A stretch of DNA of 64,000 nucleotides, from contig NC_054885.1 in assembly GCF_018320785.1 (NCBI RefSeq), forward strand, positions 9,794,421 to 9,858,420. Reading direction: 5' to 3'. Origin of the DNA: Cheilinus undulatus (taxonomy: Eukaryota > Chordata > Actinopteri > Labriformes > Labridae). How positions within the stretch are numbered: the stretch's first letter is position 1; the number at the start of each line of letters is the position of its first letter. Shown here piece after piece: positions 12,601 through 29,127 of the stretch. The translations under genes and the position numbers were made by a program. The notes beneath the pieces are model-generated. The model had not been told where the DNA came from and made no database searches. It saw nothing but the letters and a program-made list of their open reading frames with translations.

Positions 12601-15600
12601 TTTTTTTTAGAGTTTCCTAGAACTTTTGTCAAAAGTCTCTCTTAAACCAGCCCTGAACAAACAGGCAGAGTAAGCAGAGGCAAGGACGGCCCTGATGTTA
12701 TCACCTGAGTGACTGTGTGGTCATTGCCTTTGCATGTATTATTAATCACCTCTCTACCCTGAGTCAGCTCAAATTAGAACACATGACGCCTAAGGTTGTC
12801 AAGACTTTCATTGACTTTGATACTTTTTGATGCCAAAGTTTTAGAAACTGTACAATCTCTAATAATCAATGGTTTATAAAGTCCAGAAGCTTAATAGCAC
12901 TTAAGATCTTCAGGCAAATTTTTTAATAAAAGGCTGCCACAAATGAAAAAGGGACTTTGCCTAAATTAAGCAAATATACTGGCAATATTTTAGGACCAAC
13001 AAGTCGCTAACATATTTGTGCAGTTTAGACAGTTTGCAGGAGTTTGTCTGCAGTTTTTGTTGAATGATTAAAGAAATTACCCTTTATAGGTGCTCAGGCC
13101 TTGCATTTTTTGCTGTGTTGTAGAAATAGTATCAATTTTGTCTGAATTTTACTTTAATAATGCCTTTTTTTGTACCACAGCAACAAAATACAAGCCATGA
13201 GCACCCAGAGTTGGGCAATTTTGTTTGTAATAACCAAAAATGGCAAGCAGACTCCTGCACACTGTTATGCACCTATATAAGGAGGAGGGTGTGCAGCATA
13301 ATAGTTTTTTTTTAAGTGATGTTCCCCTCCCAGTCCCCAAACAAAAGGTTGGATCAAAATCAACTTATTTACTGCAAGGTGTAAAAATTAACAGCTGAAA
13401 TCAAATAAACCATGGATACAAAAGAAAGAGGCTCTCACTGCTCTCAAAAGAAAAGATTACCCTGAGAAAAAGACAGTTACTGGATTACCAACTAAAACCT
13501 TGAATATTCCGAGTTTAATAAATGATCCAAAAGACACAATCTTTAAACACAAGAACTAAGGTTCGGTGACCGAGAATGAACTGCAGTGCTGCTTTCAGAA
13601 ACTCCACCAGTGTCGGCTTGAGAGCCAATCCAGCGCTCCCTCCCCCCTCCTGCCAGCCCTGCTGGATTGGCCAATCACTGATCTCCACCTGGGGATCAAC
13701 AAAGATTCACACACACAACAGACGGTACTCCCACAAATGAAAAAAGCTGCACGCATGGGCAGAGTACACTTTCTCATGTGATAACAGAGATTGAACAAAG
13801 ATCAATAAGCCAGTCAGAGCACTCACTCGTACAGAAAAACAAATACCAGCCTTCACAAAATACTACAGAAATCACAAAAAATTGCACCAAAGCATTGCCA
13901 ATGTTTTGCTTTTCTACCAAAGCTTGCAGAAACTTTAGATTAACAATATGCTCAGCATTGCAAGCGATATTTTATTGCCTTTTTGTTGGAATTTAAAAAT
14001 ATACAACCTTAATTGTAAAACTATAGATGTAGAATTATAAACTTTTTTTCCCCATCTAGAATTTTGTTTCTACATTTTTCCTCATTGGTCTCTGCTAACG
14101 TCTTACTGTCATGCCTCTCACAGGGAAGTGTTTCCTGTATTGTAACGGGTTGATGGACCACATCTATGTGTGTCAGAACGGAACTAGTTGCACAAGCTGG
14201 TACAAAACTCCAACACATTTCAGTGGGACACTTGTGAGTATGAGTACTTTTTAAAAAAATATTTTATTGTGCCGTTTACATTTTCACAGCAATAATTTAG
14301 ATATATTTGGTGCCGTAGGACGCGTTTGTGAAAATCACTCGACATGAAGGACTCCGGTCTTTGTGGAGCGGGCTTCCACCAACACTGTGAGTGTTCACAA
14401 TTAGATTTTTTTTCCAAAATTGTTCAGCCCTAGTCCGTTGTAGCTTTGTAAGTTTTAAGTGTACACATGCTAAAAAAAGAAAAAATATATATTATTTTTT
14501 TCAAATACTTCAACAAGCTCCAGTGCTGTTCGGAAGCACATCATGTCAGGTAATTTAATTGCTATTATTTTTAAATTTACCTGTAATGCAATTCTTCTCA
14601 TATTAATAGTATAAATGTGATTAATTGCAACTGATTAATTGCAAATCCTGTGGGTGATTAGGTGATCAGACAATATATTTATTGGTATGGAAAGTAAAAA
14701 TGCAGGCAGATTGAGGCCAGAAATAGTATTATTTCTACACACTTTAGACTGTTGTGTAATAGTTTCTTTATCTGAATTAACTAATATCATCAAGCGGTGG
14801 GTTCTTGCAGATCCTTAAAATGTTTCCTATCAGATTTTACAGTCTAAAGGTGAAACAGTGCATTTGAAAATCTGATTTTTACTTGTGAAAGGTCTGACAT
14901 TTTGATGACTGAGTCATTGCTCAACACTTTACACTGTCTAGTTAGCGCTATGTCATTCTTTATCCTTGTTTTTTAATGCTTTGATTGTTTTTGTGACTAT
15001 TCTCAGCATTCACATTATCATTTATTGGGGTAAATGACAGATGCATGCAAGGATCTTGATTGGAATAGAAAAGGAGGGAAGATGGGAAGAAATTTGGCCT
15101 CAGCAGAGCAATGATTGGCAGACGATGATTATGAGTAGACTTATAAAAACTGTGAAAAGCTTTTAAACTTTGAGCCTTGGGAATCAAAGCCATGGATGCC
15201 CCATAAAGCACTGATGTTGGCAAGACAAAAATGGTGTTAATAACTGTTTATTTGGGTATTTAAATTGTCTGCAAAATTCTTAAATTTGTTTTTTAAGTGT
15301 CCACTAATCCTGTTGTTAACAACGCTGGATTGTAAAACCAGTGTGTTGAGTACTGTAGCCTCAGTGTAGGGGTGCCTGAGCTTAACCTGCACCCAGGATT
15401 TATTTATTTTTTTGATAGGAGAGCCTTTCACACAACCTCCACCCCTTAATCAAAATCCTGCATCATAATGAGACACCACTGATGGAAAAACAACAAATAA
15501 AACTGTTTAGATTTATAAATCAAGTGCTATGAATGAAGCTCTAATAAAGGACTGAGAACAATAGAATTCTTGCTCTGCAGCCTCATCCACATGAGCAAAT

Positions 15601-18600
15601 TTGTGAACATCAGCATAGTGAGTAACATCAGTAATATAGTGAAATACTCTGCCATGTTGGCAACAGTTAATTATAATTAGAATATGTTTGTACTTGTTCT
15701 AGTTGGGCAAATAACAGTGCACTCAACTTGAGTCACTTGTTTTGATTCTTCTGCTGAGCTTTGCAGTTTTACAAATCTGAACCTGTGCATGACTGTGTAA
15801 AATGATATTAAATACTCACTTTCTATTTTAAAACCTTTGCTCCATTTCATGTGTGTGTGCAGCGTCATGGCTGTACCTGCCACCGTCATCTACTTCACCT
15901 GCTATGACCAGCTGAGGGACTTCCTGCGATACGGTCTGGGTTTCCAAGGGAATCACATCCCTCTGGTTGCTGGAGGTCTGGCCAGATGTAAGTCATTAGA
16001 GGCAGCATGAACATCCTGACTGTGTTATGTTAATAGGGTTCTGACATTATTGATGTATGTATGTTGCAGTGGGGGCTGTGACAGTGATCAGTCCTCTGGA
16101 GTTGGTCAGGACAAAGATGCAGTCCCGTCGGCTGCCCTACAGCGAACTGCGGGCATGTATCCGCTCGGCTATAGCTCAGGACGGCCTGCTGTCTCTGTGG
16201 AGGGGCTGGGGGCCCACCGTGCTCAGAGACGTCCCCTTCTCTGGTAAGATCTGAACTCCATGATACAAAATAGAAAGAGGCTGTTGCATTTAATGCCAAC
16301 TTGTTGAAACACTGCACAATATTTCACTTTCACATTATCCTCTACAGTCATTTTTTCATAAAAGCATTACCTGAAGGATGTGCATCAACACATCAGAACA
16401 TTAGCCTTGTTCACACCAAAACAAAACCCCTGAAAACGTCCACAAATTTTGAGGTGAGACTTTTATCTCCCTGCCTCTTTATTTTATAAGAAGCTGGAAG
16501 AAGTTGATGTCTCAACACAGAAGAAGATATTCAGGAATATCCAACTGGAGGAAGTCAGCGTGGATGAAAACATTAATTTTCTGCAGAAAATGTGGCTGCT
16601 GCATACTGCTATGTGCTTTTCTTAACTCTAACAACATGTAGCATTGATATAGAGGCAAACATTCGTCATCATATTGTAATGTCTGTTGCTCTCAGCCATC
16701 TTGGCACCCCTCTGCATTGCACTGTAAAGTATGACGATATAAATTGCAGAGAAGACTATGCAAATGATAAAGAGCTACCCTTAGACCTTTAATTTAGATG
16801 AAGAAAACCCTCTAAAAGTTATCACAAGGACATTCAAATTGATGCTTTCATTTGTCAAATTACTTAGGGGACTCACGATGACCACGGTGGGAACAAAGGC
16901 AATGCTGTTAACCAGACTTTTTATGTTTTGCAGCACTGTACTGGTTTAACTATGAGCTGGTGAAAGCCCACCTGTGTGAAAAGTCCAGAGTGACTCAGGC
17001 CAACTTCTCCATCAGCTTCACGGCAGGAGCAATTTCCGGAGCTGTGAGTATTCAGATTTAATCCACACTCACCTGTCTCTCACCCTCTATGTAATCCCTG
17101 TCTAAAGGTTGTATTTTAGACTATATCCTTTATATTAGCTAACAAAAGCTTCTAAACTCGTACCATTTAAGAAGTATAGAATCTATAATGCAGTACCACA
17201 AGTTCCTAAATTTTGGAGCTGTTCTCATTTGTTATATTCATCATAAGAGGTTGTAGGCTAGTTTTTCTACCTTTGTTTTTACATTTAGTTTCAAGTACCG
17301 ACCCAACGTCAATCTGCACGCTTGTTTGTGCGCTGTTGAGCCATCAGTGCATCCTTAACACTCCACTGTGTCTCTAGATAGCACATTAACTATGTGATCA
17401 AGTCGTGTGTGCATATGAATGATCTGTAAATGCAGGTTTTCAGAGAAGTGGTTGGAGGAGCTGATGCTGCGGCTAATACTCCTTATCATTTCACAGGATT
17501 TTGCAAATAAAAAGTAGCATTGCAGTGTAGGTTTTGTGTAGTGTAGTACTAGCACAAAGTCTGTTAATGTTAGCACTGCTAGCACCTCAGAGCTTTAACT
17601 GCATACTACAATAACACATGCTACATGCCTTTTTATAGACTATGTTTTAAGATAATTGTCATCTATATGAATGGGGTCTTAAAATATTAAGAGAGTCTTG
17701 GAAAAGGTCTTAAAAAGTAATAAATTAGATGTCAGATTTTCTGTATGACCCTGCAATGTAATGCTAGCTCTTGAACGCATGTGTTTTATTTTTTACATTC
17801 CCATGACATTTATCTGTCTGAATACTGCATTTTTTGTATGAACTTAAACTCTGAGTAAGTAAGGGTTTCCACACATTCTAGAAAACAGTTTGTCAATGGT
17901 CTAATTACAGAAAACACATGGAAAATTAGAGAAAAAGCTAACTGTCCTGGAAAATTATTTAAGCATTCTCCTTATTTCACATCATAAATGCCGTAACATG
18001 TGTTGTATCAGGGTCAAAGGTGATCCGCCCTAATCTTAAGACTGTTCCTAATTTTATTGTGCTGTTATTATAAATATTATCTTATTTTAATTTAATTTAA
18101 TTTTGACCCAAATATTAAGACAACAGGAGGGTTAAAAGAGGCTCATTTACATGAATATGAAAATGGTGTGACTTGAGATTTAAGCTTGGTCTAAGGTGTG
18201 CCTTGGGAAAAATAGTTTGACAACGCAGGGCTACATACTAGTAACACCTCTAAGTCACTGCACTGGAAGACATTAGTTACAACTGTAGAGGCCAAAACTT
18301 AAAGAACTGTAAGGATTATGATGTTCAGATGTAAAAATCAGTCACTGCTGGCTGCGTACTGTAGTTTATATTTAGTGTATGAATTAATTCACCTATTTTG
18401 TCTTGCTTTAAATAAATGAATAGTTTTGAATTGTCAACTGGGTTAGGGGTTCTTGTTTTAGATGTATTTTAAAATAATTAATAAGCATATAAAAGTTTGT
18501 GGTTACATTCAAACATCTTTTGACTCAGACCTGAAAAGTTCTGTACAATCTTCTCTTGAGAAGAGTGGATAGGTGACATAAAATTGTTGCCCTGAGGATT

Positions 18601-20104
18601 TTTGTGTTTGCTTTGCTGACTTCACCAACAGTTCTGAATAAATGTGTCACGATGACTTAATAAGACCAGGATATCAGATAACAAGGATTCAGGTTGAGCT
18701 GTGAACAGTGAGAGCTTTGTCAGGGGTTAGCTCAGAGAATCAGGCCACTTTCTGACCCACATTCACCGTGTCGTGTTTCTTGTGCAATAATTGAACCTCA
18801 GCCCACCTGATACGACTGCGGATGCTGATTATGCACATACCCCCACTTAGAGGTGTAACCTCTGCCTGCTCCTGTATCATGTGACTGATTTTTGTCTGTT
18901 ATGGTGTTTAGATCGCTGCGATCCTGACGCTGCCGTTTGACGTGGTGAAGACGCGGAGGCAGATTCAGCTGGGAGAAATGGATACTTTGGGAGGTTTGTT
19001 CACATAAATAGTGATGAAGAAATCTGTTTTCTTAATAGTATATAATTTAATAAACATTTTTAATTTCATCGTAGTGTCCTTGAAGAGAACCACGTCCACA
19101 TGGCACATCATGAAGGAAATATGGGCTGAGCTGGGCTACAAGGGCCTTTTTGCAGGTACACACATACTGAATGCAATGTTTATTAGATGAAGTATTTGGA
19201 AACCAGTGTAGTATTTACTATCACTGATACTGAGTCAAGATTAAATTCTAAAATAGCTGCATAGAGAGCATGCTTTGAGTGAAATAGAGTTTATAAACCC
19301 AATGCTGTGTAAATGCTTTTCTTTTGTGCATTGCATTGAAAGGAAGAAATACACAGATCAAAAGCTGCTTCTTGATGTAATATTTTTATTTCTTATAATT
19401 ATTTGATTGCGGGTCTTTTTGGAGCACTTGTATTGTTTAGTTATTGCAACTGTGATTGTCCCCTACACAACACATGAAACTTTAATGCTGAGCTGAATGA
19501 AACGAGTGCATCTGAATTAGTCCGTTCCCTCATTACTTTAAGAAAAATGAAGCAGTTCAGGAGATGGTTTTAAGTGTTGGAATGTCATTTTGTGGCTTTT
19601 TACAAGAATTGAAATGAAAAAACTGCATCTTTGTCCAAATACTTATAGACCTTATTGCATTTTCCTCACTCCTCTCTGCCTCTTTAGCTTTAGATAACGG
19701 TGCATTTGCATCTAAATTAACCACAGTTTTCTGGAGTATTTGATGGCTAATTGGGACTTTATGTGACTTGACAAAGTGCGTAACTGCAGCAGGTCTACAC
19801 CTGAATGTTTAAGTGTTAATGTCTGAGTGTGAATGCATTACTTGTACTTAAAATTTTAGTCTTTTGCAATGAGTGTTTTTGTTTTTTTGTATAGTTAACG
19901 TAAGATTTCACTGACATTTATTGTGACAACGCTTGTATTTCTTCAGGTTTCATGCCCAGGGTGATCAAAGTGGCCCCAGCCTGCGCTGTCATGATCAGCA
20001 CTTACGAGTTTGGGAAAGCTTTCTTCCAAAAGATGAACCTCGATCGAGACAGAGCGCCATCCTCAAGGCTGGCTGTGCGTGAGGACGTCCACGGCAGCAC
20101 ATAA
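9634..20104 (+). CDS. slc25a39: Mitochondrial solute carrier SLC25A39 (glutathione importer)
   Basis: Inner-membrane carrier that brings glutathione into the matrix. Coding exons: 9634-9730, 11464-11523, 12056-12106, 14124-14233, 14319-14386, 15863-15987, 16070-16243, 16934-17043, 18912-18993, 19075-19155, 19947-20104. Total 1116 nt, 371 aa, every junction AG/GT and in phase. The three repeats carry the carrier signatures [10 protein letters not shown] (about residue 34), [10 protein letters not shown] and [11 protein letters not shown]. The first matrix loop is long and has cysteines at residues 72, 76, 86 and 92, spaced C-x3-C-x9-C-x5-C, as in human SLC25A39. A 51-bp exon (12056-12106) adds a segment with one more cysteine (56) before this loop. 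The closest alternative is the paralogue slc25a40; the granulin neighbour favours slc25a39. A non-coding exon ends at 6809 and intron 1 is about 2.8 kb. An AATAAA lies at about 20190, but the 3' end is not certain. Confidence 0.93.
10030..10100. repeat. (ATCC)n microsatellite with LINE-type 3' tail
   Basis: ATCC/CATC repeats are followed by GCTTTCTACACCGTCTATCC and GTTCGGGGTCACTGAGG, the usual 3' end of abundant fish retroelements. In slc25a39 intron 2. Confidence 0.55.
11104..11372. repeat. Pentamer-like satellite (TATCG/TATCA, CATGGTATTGCA)
   Basis: Repeating ATCGTATC, ATATCCCATGGTAT and ATTGCA words, with a larger period of about 90-100 bases (GTATAATAACATA at about 11149 and 11243). In slc25a39 intron 2. 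The 71-residue open frame here is a product of the repeat. Confidence 0.7.
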
Positions 20105-21113
20105 GAACATTTTCATCAGCACAGTTTGGATGAAGACTCTTCAGAGTAAAGAGGAAGAGACTAGCCTGGATGTGGGTTTGTTTGAACCCAATAAAGGAGG
20201 ATTTGTTTGTATTTCAAGGACGCTGCTGCGCACTCTGTCAAAACTTTCACTCAGACTGTAATTAACTGTCCTTGAACTTTTTCATGAGCTTGAACAAGAA
20301 GACCTGATAACGGGCAATACTCAAAGATTACAGACTTTTTGTGTTGATGTGAAAGGTGGAAACTTTAACCAAGTGACGCACAAACATTACTAGACGCTGA
20401 CCCACTGAGCAGATCAGTGGCGTGGGAGTTTTACTTCATAGATGCATGAGTCTCAGGAAAACAGTTCTCATTCCTTCACTTTGCATTGATTGAGACCAAC
20501 TGCATGGTGTGAGAAGCTCCAAACATACTGCTACTAAAGCATGACATTTCAAGCATTTGCTGGTCAGTATATGACAGATAAATTTGTGTATGCTGGATTG
20601 ATTTGATCACAGGAGCACTTAAGAATTGCAAGACAATGTGAAATGAAATCATACAAATGAAAAGTTTTATTGTTTGATGAATGTAGGTCTCTCTTCTTTT
20701 TCATACCTAAAGAAAGCCATGGGATTCAAAACATAAGACTTAAAGGAGAATCCAGCAAAGCATCTTGGAAGATATGTTATGGATAACATATATGTATGTA
20801 TGGTTTTAGTTTTGAGAGGTTACAAATATGGCAAGAATTCATGAACATTTCAGCTTCTTTCACTTGAATTGTTACCACTACAAAATATCAGTGATGGATA
20901 AAGAAAACAGCTGATTGAATTTGTTTACTGCTATAAATATTACAACAACAAAGCTCTGTTGGAACACTGGATCATAAATCATAAAGTTTTGTTGCCTTAT
21001 ATCATAAATGTAAATGTGTGTTGTTTATTTTTTAATGAATGAAATCATTAAATGTGTAAGAAAATGTTAAAGCTTTTGCTATTCATCCTTGATATAAACA
21101 CTTTTATTTAGAC

Positions 21114-21574
21114 TAGTGGTTCTCAAGAGGTGGTTCAGGACCCAAAAGGGGGTCACAGCGATCTTTTAGGGGGGTTGCAAATGAGTACATAGGAAACAAA
21201 CTGGCAAAAAAGTCAGTTGGGTACTGAAGCCCTGAGTGGAAAACAATCCATACTTTTTATTTCACTTAGGTTTTCCAGTGATGACGAGTCAGTTCAGTCA
21301 TTTTCCCCAGATTTTTACTTATTTCTCTCCTTTCTCAGGGTAAAGAAACTGGTTTTCCCATGACAAATCCTCAAGAAGTTACCAATATTTTTATACTGCC
21401 TTGGTTTAAACATACTTGTTTCATTCTGCCTCCTTGTTTATAATTTGTTGTTCCATGTAAGGTCAAAAATACTACATTTTTCATTGTATTTATTTGGGAA
21501 GTTGAAAATTTGGGGTGTGATTTCTCATAGATGGTTGCTGTGGTGGGTCCTGCCTAACCAGTCTAGAAACACTG
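21114..21574. mobile_element. hAT-type MITE with 8-bp duplication
   Basis: Ends TAGTGGTTCTCAAG and TCTAGAAACACTG (inverted CAGTGTTTCTAGA). Flanks ATTTAGAC (21106-21113) and ATTTAGAA (21575-21582) agree at 7 of 8 bases, as expected for a hAT insertion. 461 bp, no transposase. Confidence 0.75.
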
Positions 21575-22392
21575 ATTTAGAATATATTTAACAGCCTTTT
21601 AGCATATCTTGAGCACTAAAATGTATGGCTAAAAAACTAAAATCCAACCTGAACAAATGATTTTTCTTTGTTTCATTCAAGATTAGAGTCTTTTTTGTTC
21701 AAAACAATGATACAGTGAGGCTTCTTCATAAGGAAACAATACAGAAAGGTAAAAAAAATAATAAAAAAATAAAAATAAAAATAACAGTTCTGTACTGTAC
21801 TCTATTCCAACCTCCTACAACCCTGCCTTCTCATATGAGGACATTGTGTTTAGGTTTTTTGCACTATTATGCTTTATTTTGATTTTCTTAGACCTGTTAG
21901 CCTCATTTGTGGACAGATTGTCTGCCATCTTGTGGTCAAAAAAGCACATTACAGTTATCAGTTTGCAATAAAACTCCCCAAAATATTCTACAACCAGTCT
22001 CGACACAAAACTGGCTGATGAATAATGGCTCTTCAAATGTTATGACTGATGTTTGTTTATAAGCATTTGATACAGCATAAAAAGAACATGACACATTTTC
22101 TTGACTGTAACAAACTACAACACCACTAAACAGCAGGAACTCTTATGAGGACACTGGGACTTGGTTACTATTTCATTGTTCAGTATAGATTGAAATATTT
22201 TGGAATGGAACCAACAGTTTTCAAGCAAAGGTGAGTATGAATGTTTCTGCACCATTCTACTAAATTGTTGTTTTACAACAAATTGGGTGCTCATATTTTG
22301 ATACACAATGGAGACTTTACTGTGTTATCCAGTAGATGTAAACCCACTTCCCTTGAGTGAGGATATCTTTTTTAACTAAAATATATTATGTA

Positions 22393-22395
<3 letters not shown>

Positions 22396-22434
<39 letters not shown>
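22396..22434. repeat. Poly-T homopolymer (about 39)
   Basis: Long T run about 0.4 kb upstream of the rpl3 promoter; possibly the tail of a reverse-oriented retroelement, but no body is recognised on its side. Confidence 0.7.
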
Positions 22435-22437
<3 letters not shown>

Positions 22438-22795
22438 GAAAAGTTCCTACTGGTCCCAAATAACTTGGAGAAATCAAAAATCCCAAAAATTAAAAGCCTG
22501 GGTCTCAGGAAGTTAAATCACCTCTTCTCAAATTAAGGGACTCAAATGAAGAAAACAAAACCTAAACAGGCCTAAGGTCTAGATTTATAACATGTAGCGG
22601 GAGAAAGACAGAAGAACCTCAAATTTTCAACAACAAATTGTACACCTCCTATCTTACAGTTACGATTTAATTTCATTTGTGTAATAACTGCTTTTACACA
22701 AACTGCCATCTAGTCAATTTTGTGAAACAGCGGCATCTGGTGGCTGCTGGGTAAATCTTCAAGGGCGGTTCTTCTCGCATGATACTCACGCTTTA

Positions 22796-22805
22796 TCTCG
22801 CGAGA
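22796..22805. promoter_or_regulatory. TCTCGCGAGA palindrome upstream of rpl3
   Basis: A perfect 10-base palindrome about 40-50 bases upstream of the presumed rpl3 start. This motif is enriched in CpG promoters of ribosomal-protein and housekeeping genes in vertebrates (established knowledge). It stands alone in an otherwise AT-rich region. Confidence 0.6.
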
Positions 22806-22815
22806 TTTGCTTGTG

Positions 22816-22872
22816 TATAAAAATGTTGGTTAGCCACGCTAAAGGCCTCTTTTCAGTCGGATCGGAGACAAC

Positions 22873-22875
<3 letters not shown>
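22816..22875 (+). promoter_or_regulatory. rpl3: rpl3 core promoter: TATA-like box, TOP start and first exon
   Basis: TATAAAAA begins at 22816, and about 30 bases downstream a pyrimidine run (CCTCTTTTC, from about 22846) is the expected 5'-TOP start that makes ribosomal-protein mRNAs respond to mTOR/LARP1. Exon 1 runs from there to the ATG at 22873-22875, which is followed directly by the donor GTAAGT. An exon 1 that ends with the start codon is typical of vertebrate RPL3. Confidence 0.7.
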
Positions 22876-27273
<4,398 letters not shown>

Positions 27274-27342
27274 AGTCTCTGTCCCTGTCAGGAGTCTCTG
27301 CTGTGTTCACTGTCACCATCTTAATGTTCTGCAGAGTTATTT

Positions 27343-27348
27343 AATAAA
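27343..27348 (+). terminator. Polyadenylation signal of rpl3
   Basis: AATAAA 70 bases after the stop codon, followed by A-rich sequence; a very short 3' UTR, normal for ribosomal-protein genes. Confidence 0.85.
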
Positions 27349-27359
27349 AACAGAAAAAC

Positions 27360-28536
27360 AAGATCCTGTCTGCATTTGTTTTTGTTTACTAGATCATTAA
27401 GTATTCTGGAGTTCTCCACAGCATTCAGCCTTTTTGGTTTCATGGTGTATAGAATTGTTTTATACCAGTGGTGTCATACAGACCAACCATTATACAGGTG
27501 TAACCCAGTCTGCATGAGAAGTTGTAGAAAACACTTGTTTTTGCTGTGTAATAAAAGCCACAGTGGTTATTGCTTAACTGAGAAGTTGATCCAAATGACT
27601 AAAAAAGCTGGGTATTTTAGATTTTATGTACCTGGAAATTTTGGCTGTAAAGATTAAATAAAGTAAACATTAGACAAGTTAATGGAGTTGTTTCTTAAGC
27701 CAAGGGGAATTAATGCTGTATTGCTGTGATGCCTTAACACTGACTAGCAGAAGACATGCAATTTGTAAAGAAGCAAGTGAGAAACTTTTCCTGTAGCTTT
27801 GAGACACTGCTGACATTGACAACCATTCAAAGGTGATAAAATGGTGTCGTTTTCAGCTACACAGGCTACAAGCTGTCCCACTGTTCTTAAAAATGCTGTC
27901 CAACACAAGTGCTGAATTCTGCAGGATCACAGTCATCTTTTTAAAATCCTCACTCAGATTCTTCCTGTCCCATGAGCTGATTATTTTTATATTATCTGGT
28001 CAGATTATTGCACCGTGTTTGCTAAAGCTGGAGTGGTAGTCTATGTGCCTCTTCTATTATTAACCATTAGATGTCATTGTCTTTGTTAGTGAAGACTGTA
28101 AATGGTTATACTGTATTATCTGCTTGAGCTTTTGGCATTTTGAGTGCTACATTAGGGCCCTCTGCTGGAGCGTCTACAGACCAGAAACTGTGCAGTCCAG
28201 ATTTACAGTACAGCATACTGCAGCCTGTTAAAATACTGTAAAACAAGTTTATTCTCGTCAAAATTGCTATGAAAGTGTGTGGAGTTTTGACACAATCTCT
28301 GACATTTATACCACGCATTTTTATATTTCATTTTGATGTAGAGCAATTTTGGCTCTCTATGATGCTTTGCAGACTGACTCACAGCATCATCATCAATCTC
28401 CATGGTAGTTCTCTAACCCACAGTGAAACTATTTCTTCTGTGATTTAACAATGTCTGAAGCCAGTAACTAACACAAAGATGGCTGTGGCTGGTCTGATAT
28501 ACCTGTATTATTATCAGAACGAACTCTAGTGGAGCC
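27360..28536. other. Intergenic region after rpl3
   Basis: AT-rich single-copy-looking sequence. I see no coding exon, RNA gene or recognisable transposon before the SINE. Confidence 0.5.
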
Positions 28537-28553
28537 AAAAGTGATCATTTGGG

Positions 28554-28740
28554 AGTCGCAGGTGGCCGAGTGGTTGAGGCGCGCCCCATGTACGTGGACG
28601 GCCCGGGTTCAAATCTGCCCTGAGGCCCTTTACCGCACGTCTGTCCCCCGCTCTTTTCCCTGTTTCCAACTCTGTCCACTGTCCTCCTCTATCAAATAAA
28701 GGCACAAAATGCCCAAAATAAGCCTTAAAAAAAAAAAAAA
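28554..28740 (+). mobile_element. tRNA-derived SINE with target-site duplication
   Basis: The head has a tRNA-like A box (GGTGGCCGAGTGG) and B box (GGGTTCAAATCT). A tRNA-unrelated body, an AATAAA and a poly-A tail of 14 follow. The direct repeat AGTGATCATTTGGG flanks it (28540-28553 and 28741-28754, identical), so it is a young insertion. Confidence 0.88.
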
Positions 28741-29127
28741 AGTGATCATTTGGGGGGCACACTCATTCTAGGCCCAGTTGTCTCATACTGCAGTCAAGCA
28801 TGGTCTTCTCCACCCTTTCAGCTGTCTTGCTGGCCTGTGCTCATGGTCACCTCTTGTACATACATAATCATTTATTACTATACTCACAGGGCTTTGTTTA
28901 CAAGAAGTGAAGTCTATGAGCCAGCACAGTAGAGAACACGGCAGTGACTTTACTGACTTTGTGGCTATTTAAATTAGTTGTTTTGGTCATGTCTGGAATA
29001 CATGGGTTGTATTTATTAGGCTTTACTGTTACATACTCTTATTAACCAGCTATTAAAGAAGTTTCAGATGTGTGTTAGCTGTATGTATGAGCACTTTATT
29101 CCATTCTTCAGTCGTTACGTTTTCTTG

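Larger units (their letters stand above)
20105..22795. other. slc25a39 3' UTR and slc25a39-rpl3 intergenic region
   Basis: The slc25a39 3' UTR probably covers at least 20105-20700. It is followed by a hAT-type MITE (21114-21574), an A-rich block (about 21745-21785) and a poly-T run. No gene is seen at 21583-22795. Confidence 0.5.

Noticed and set aside
13560-13800. GC-rich patch in slc25a39 intron 3, considered as an extra exon or promoter
   Set aside because: Splicing through it would break the phase of neighbouring exons and no product is recognised; possibly an old retroelement.
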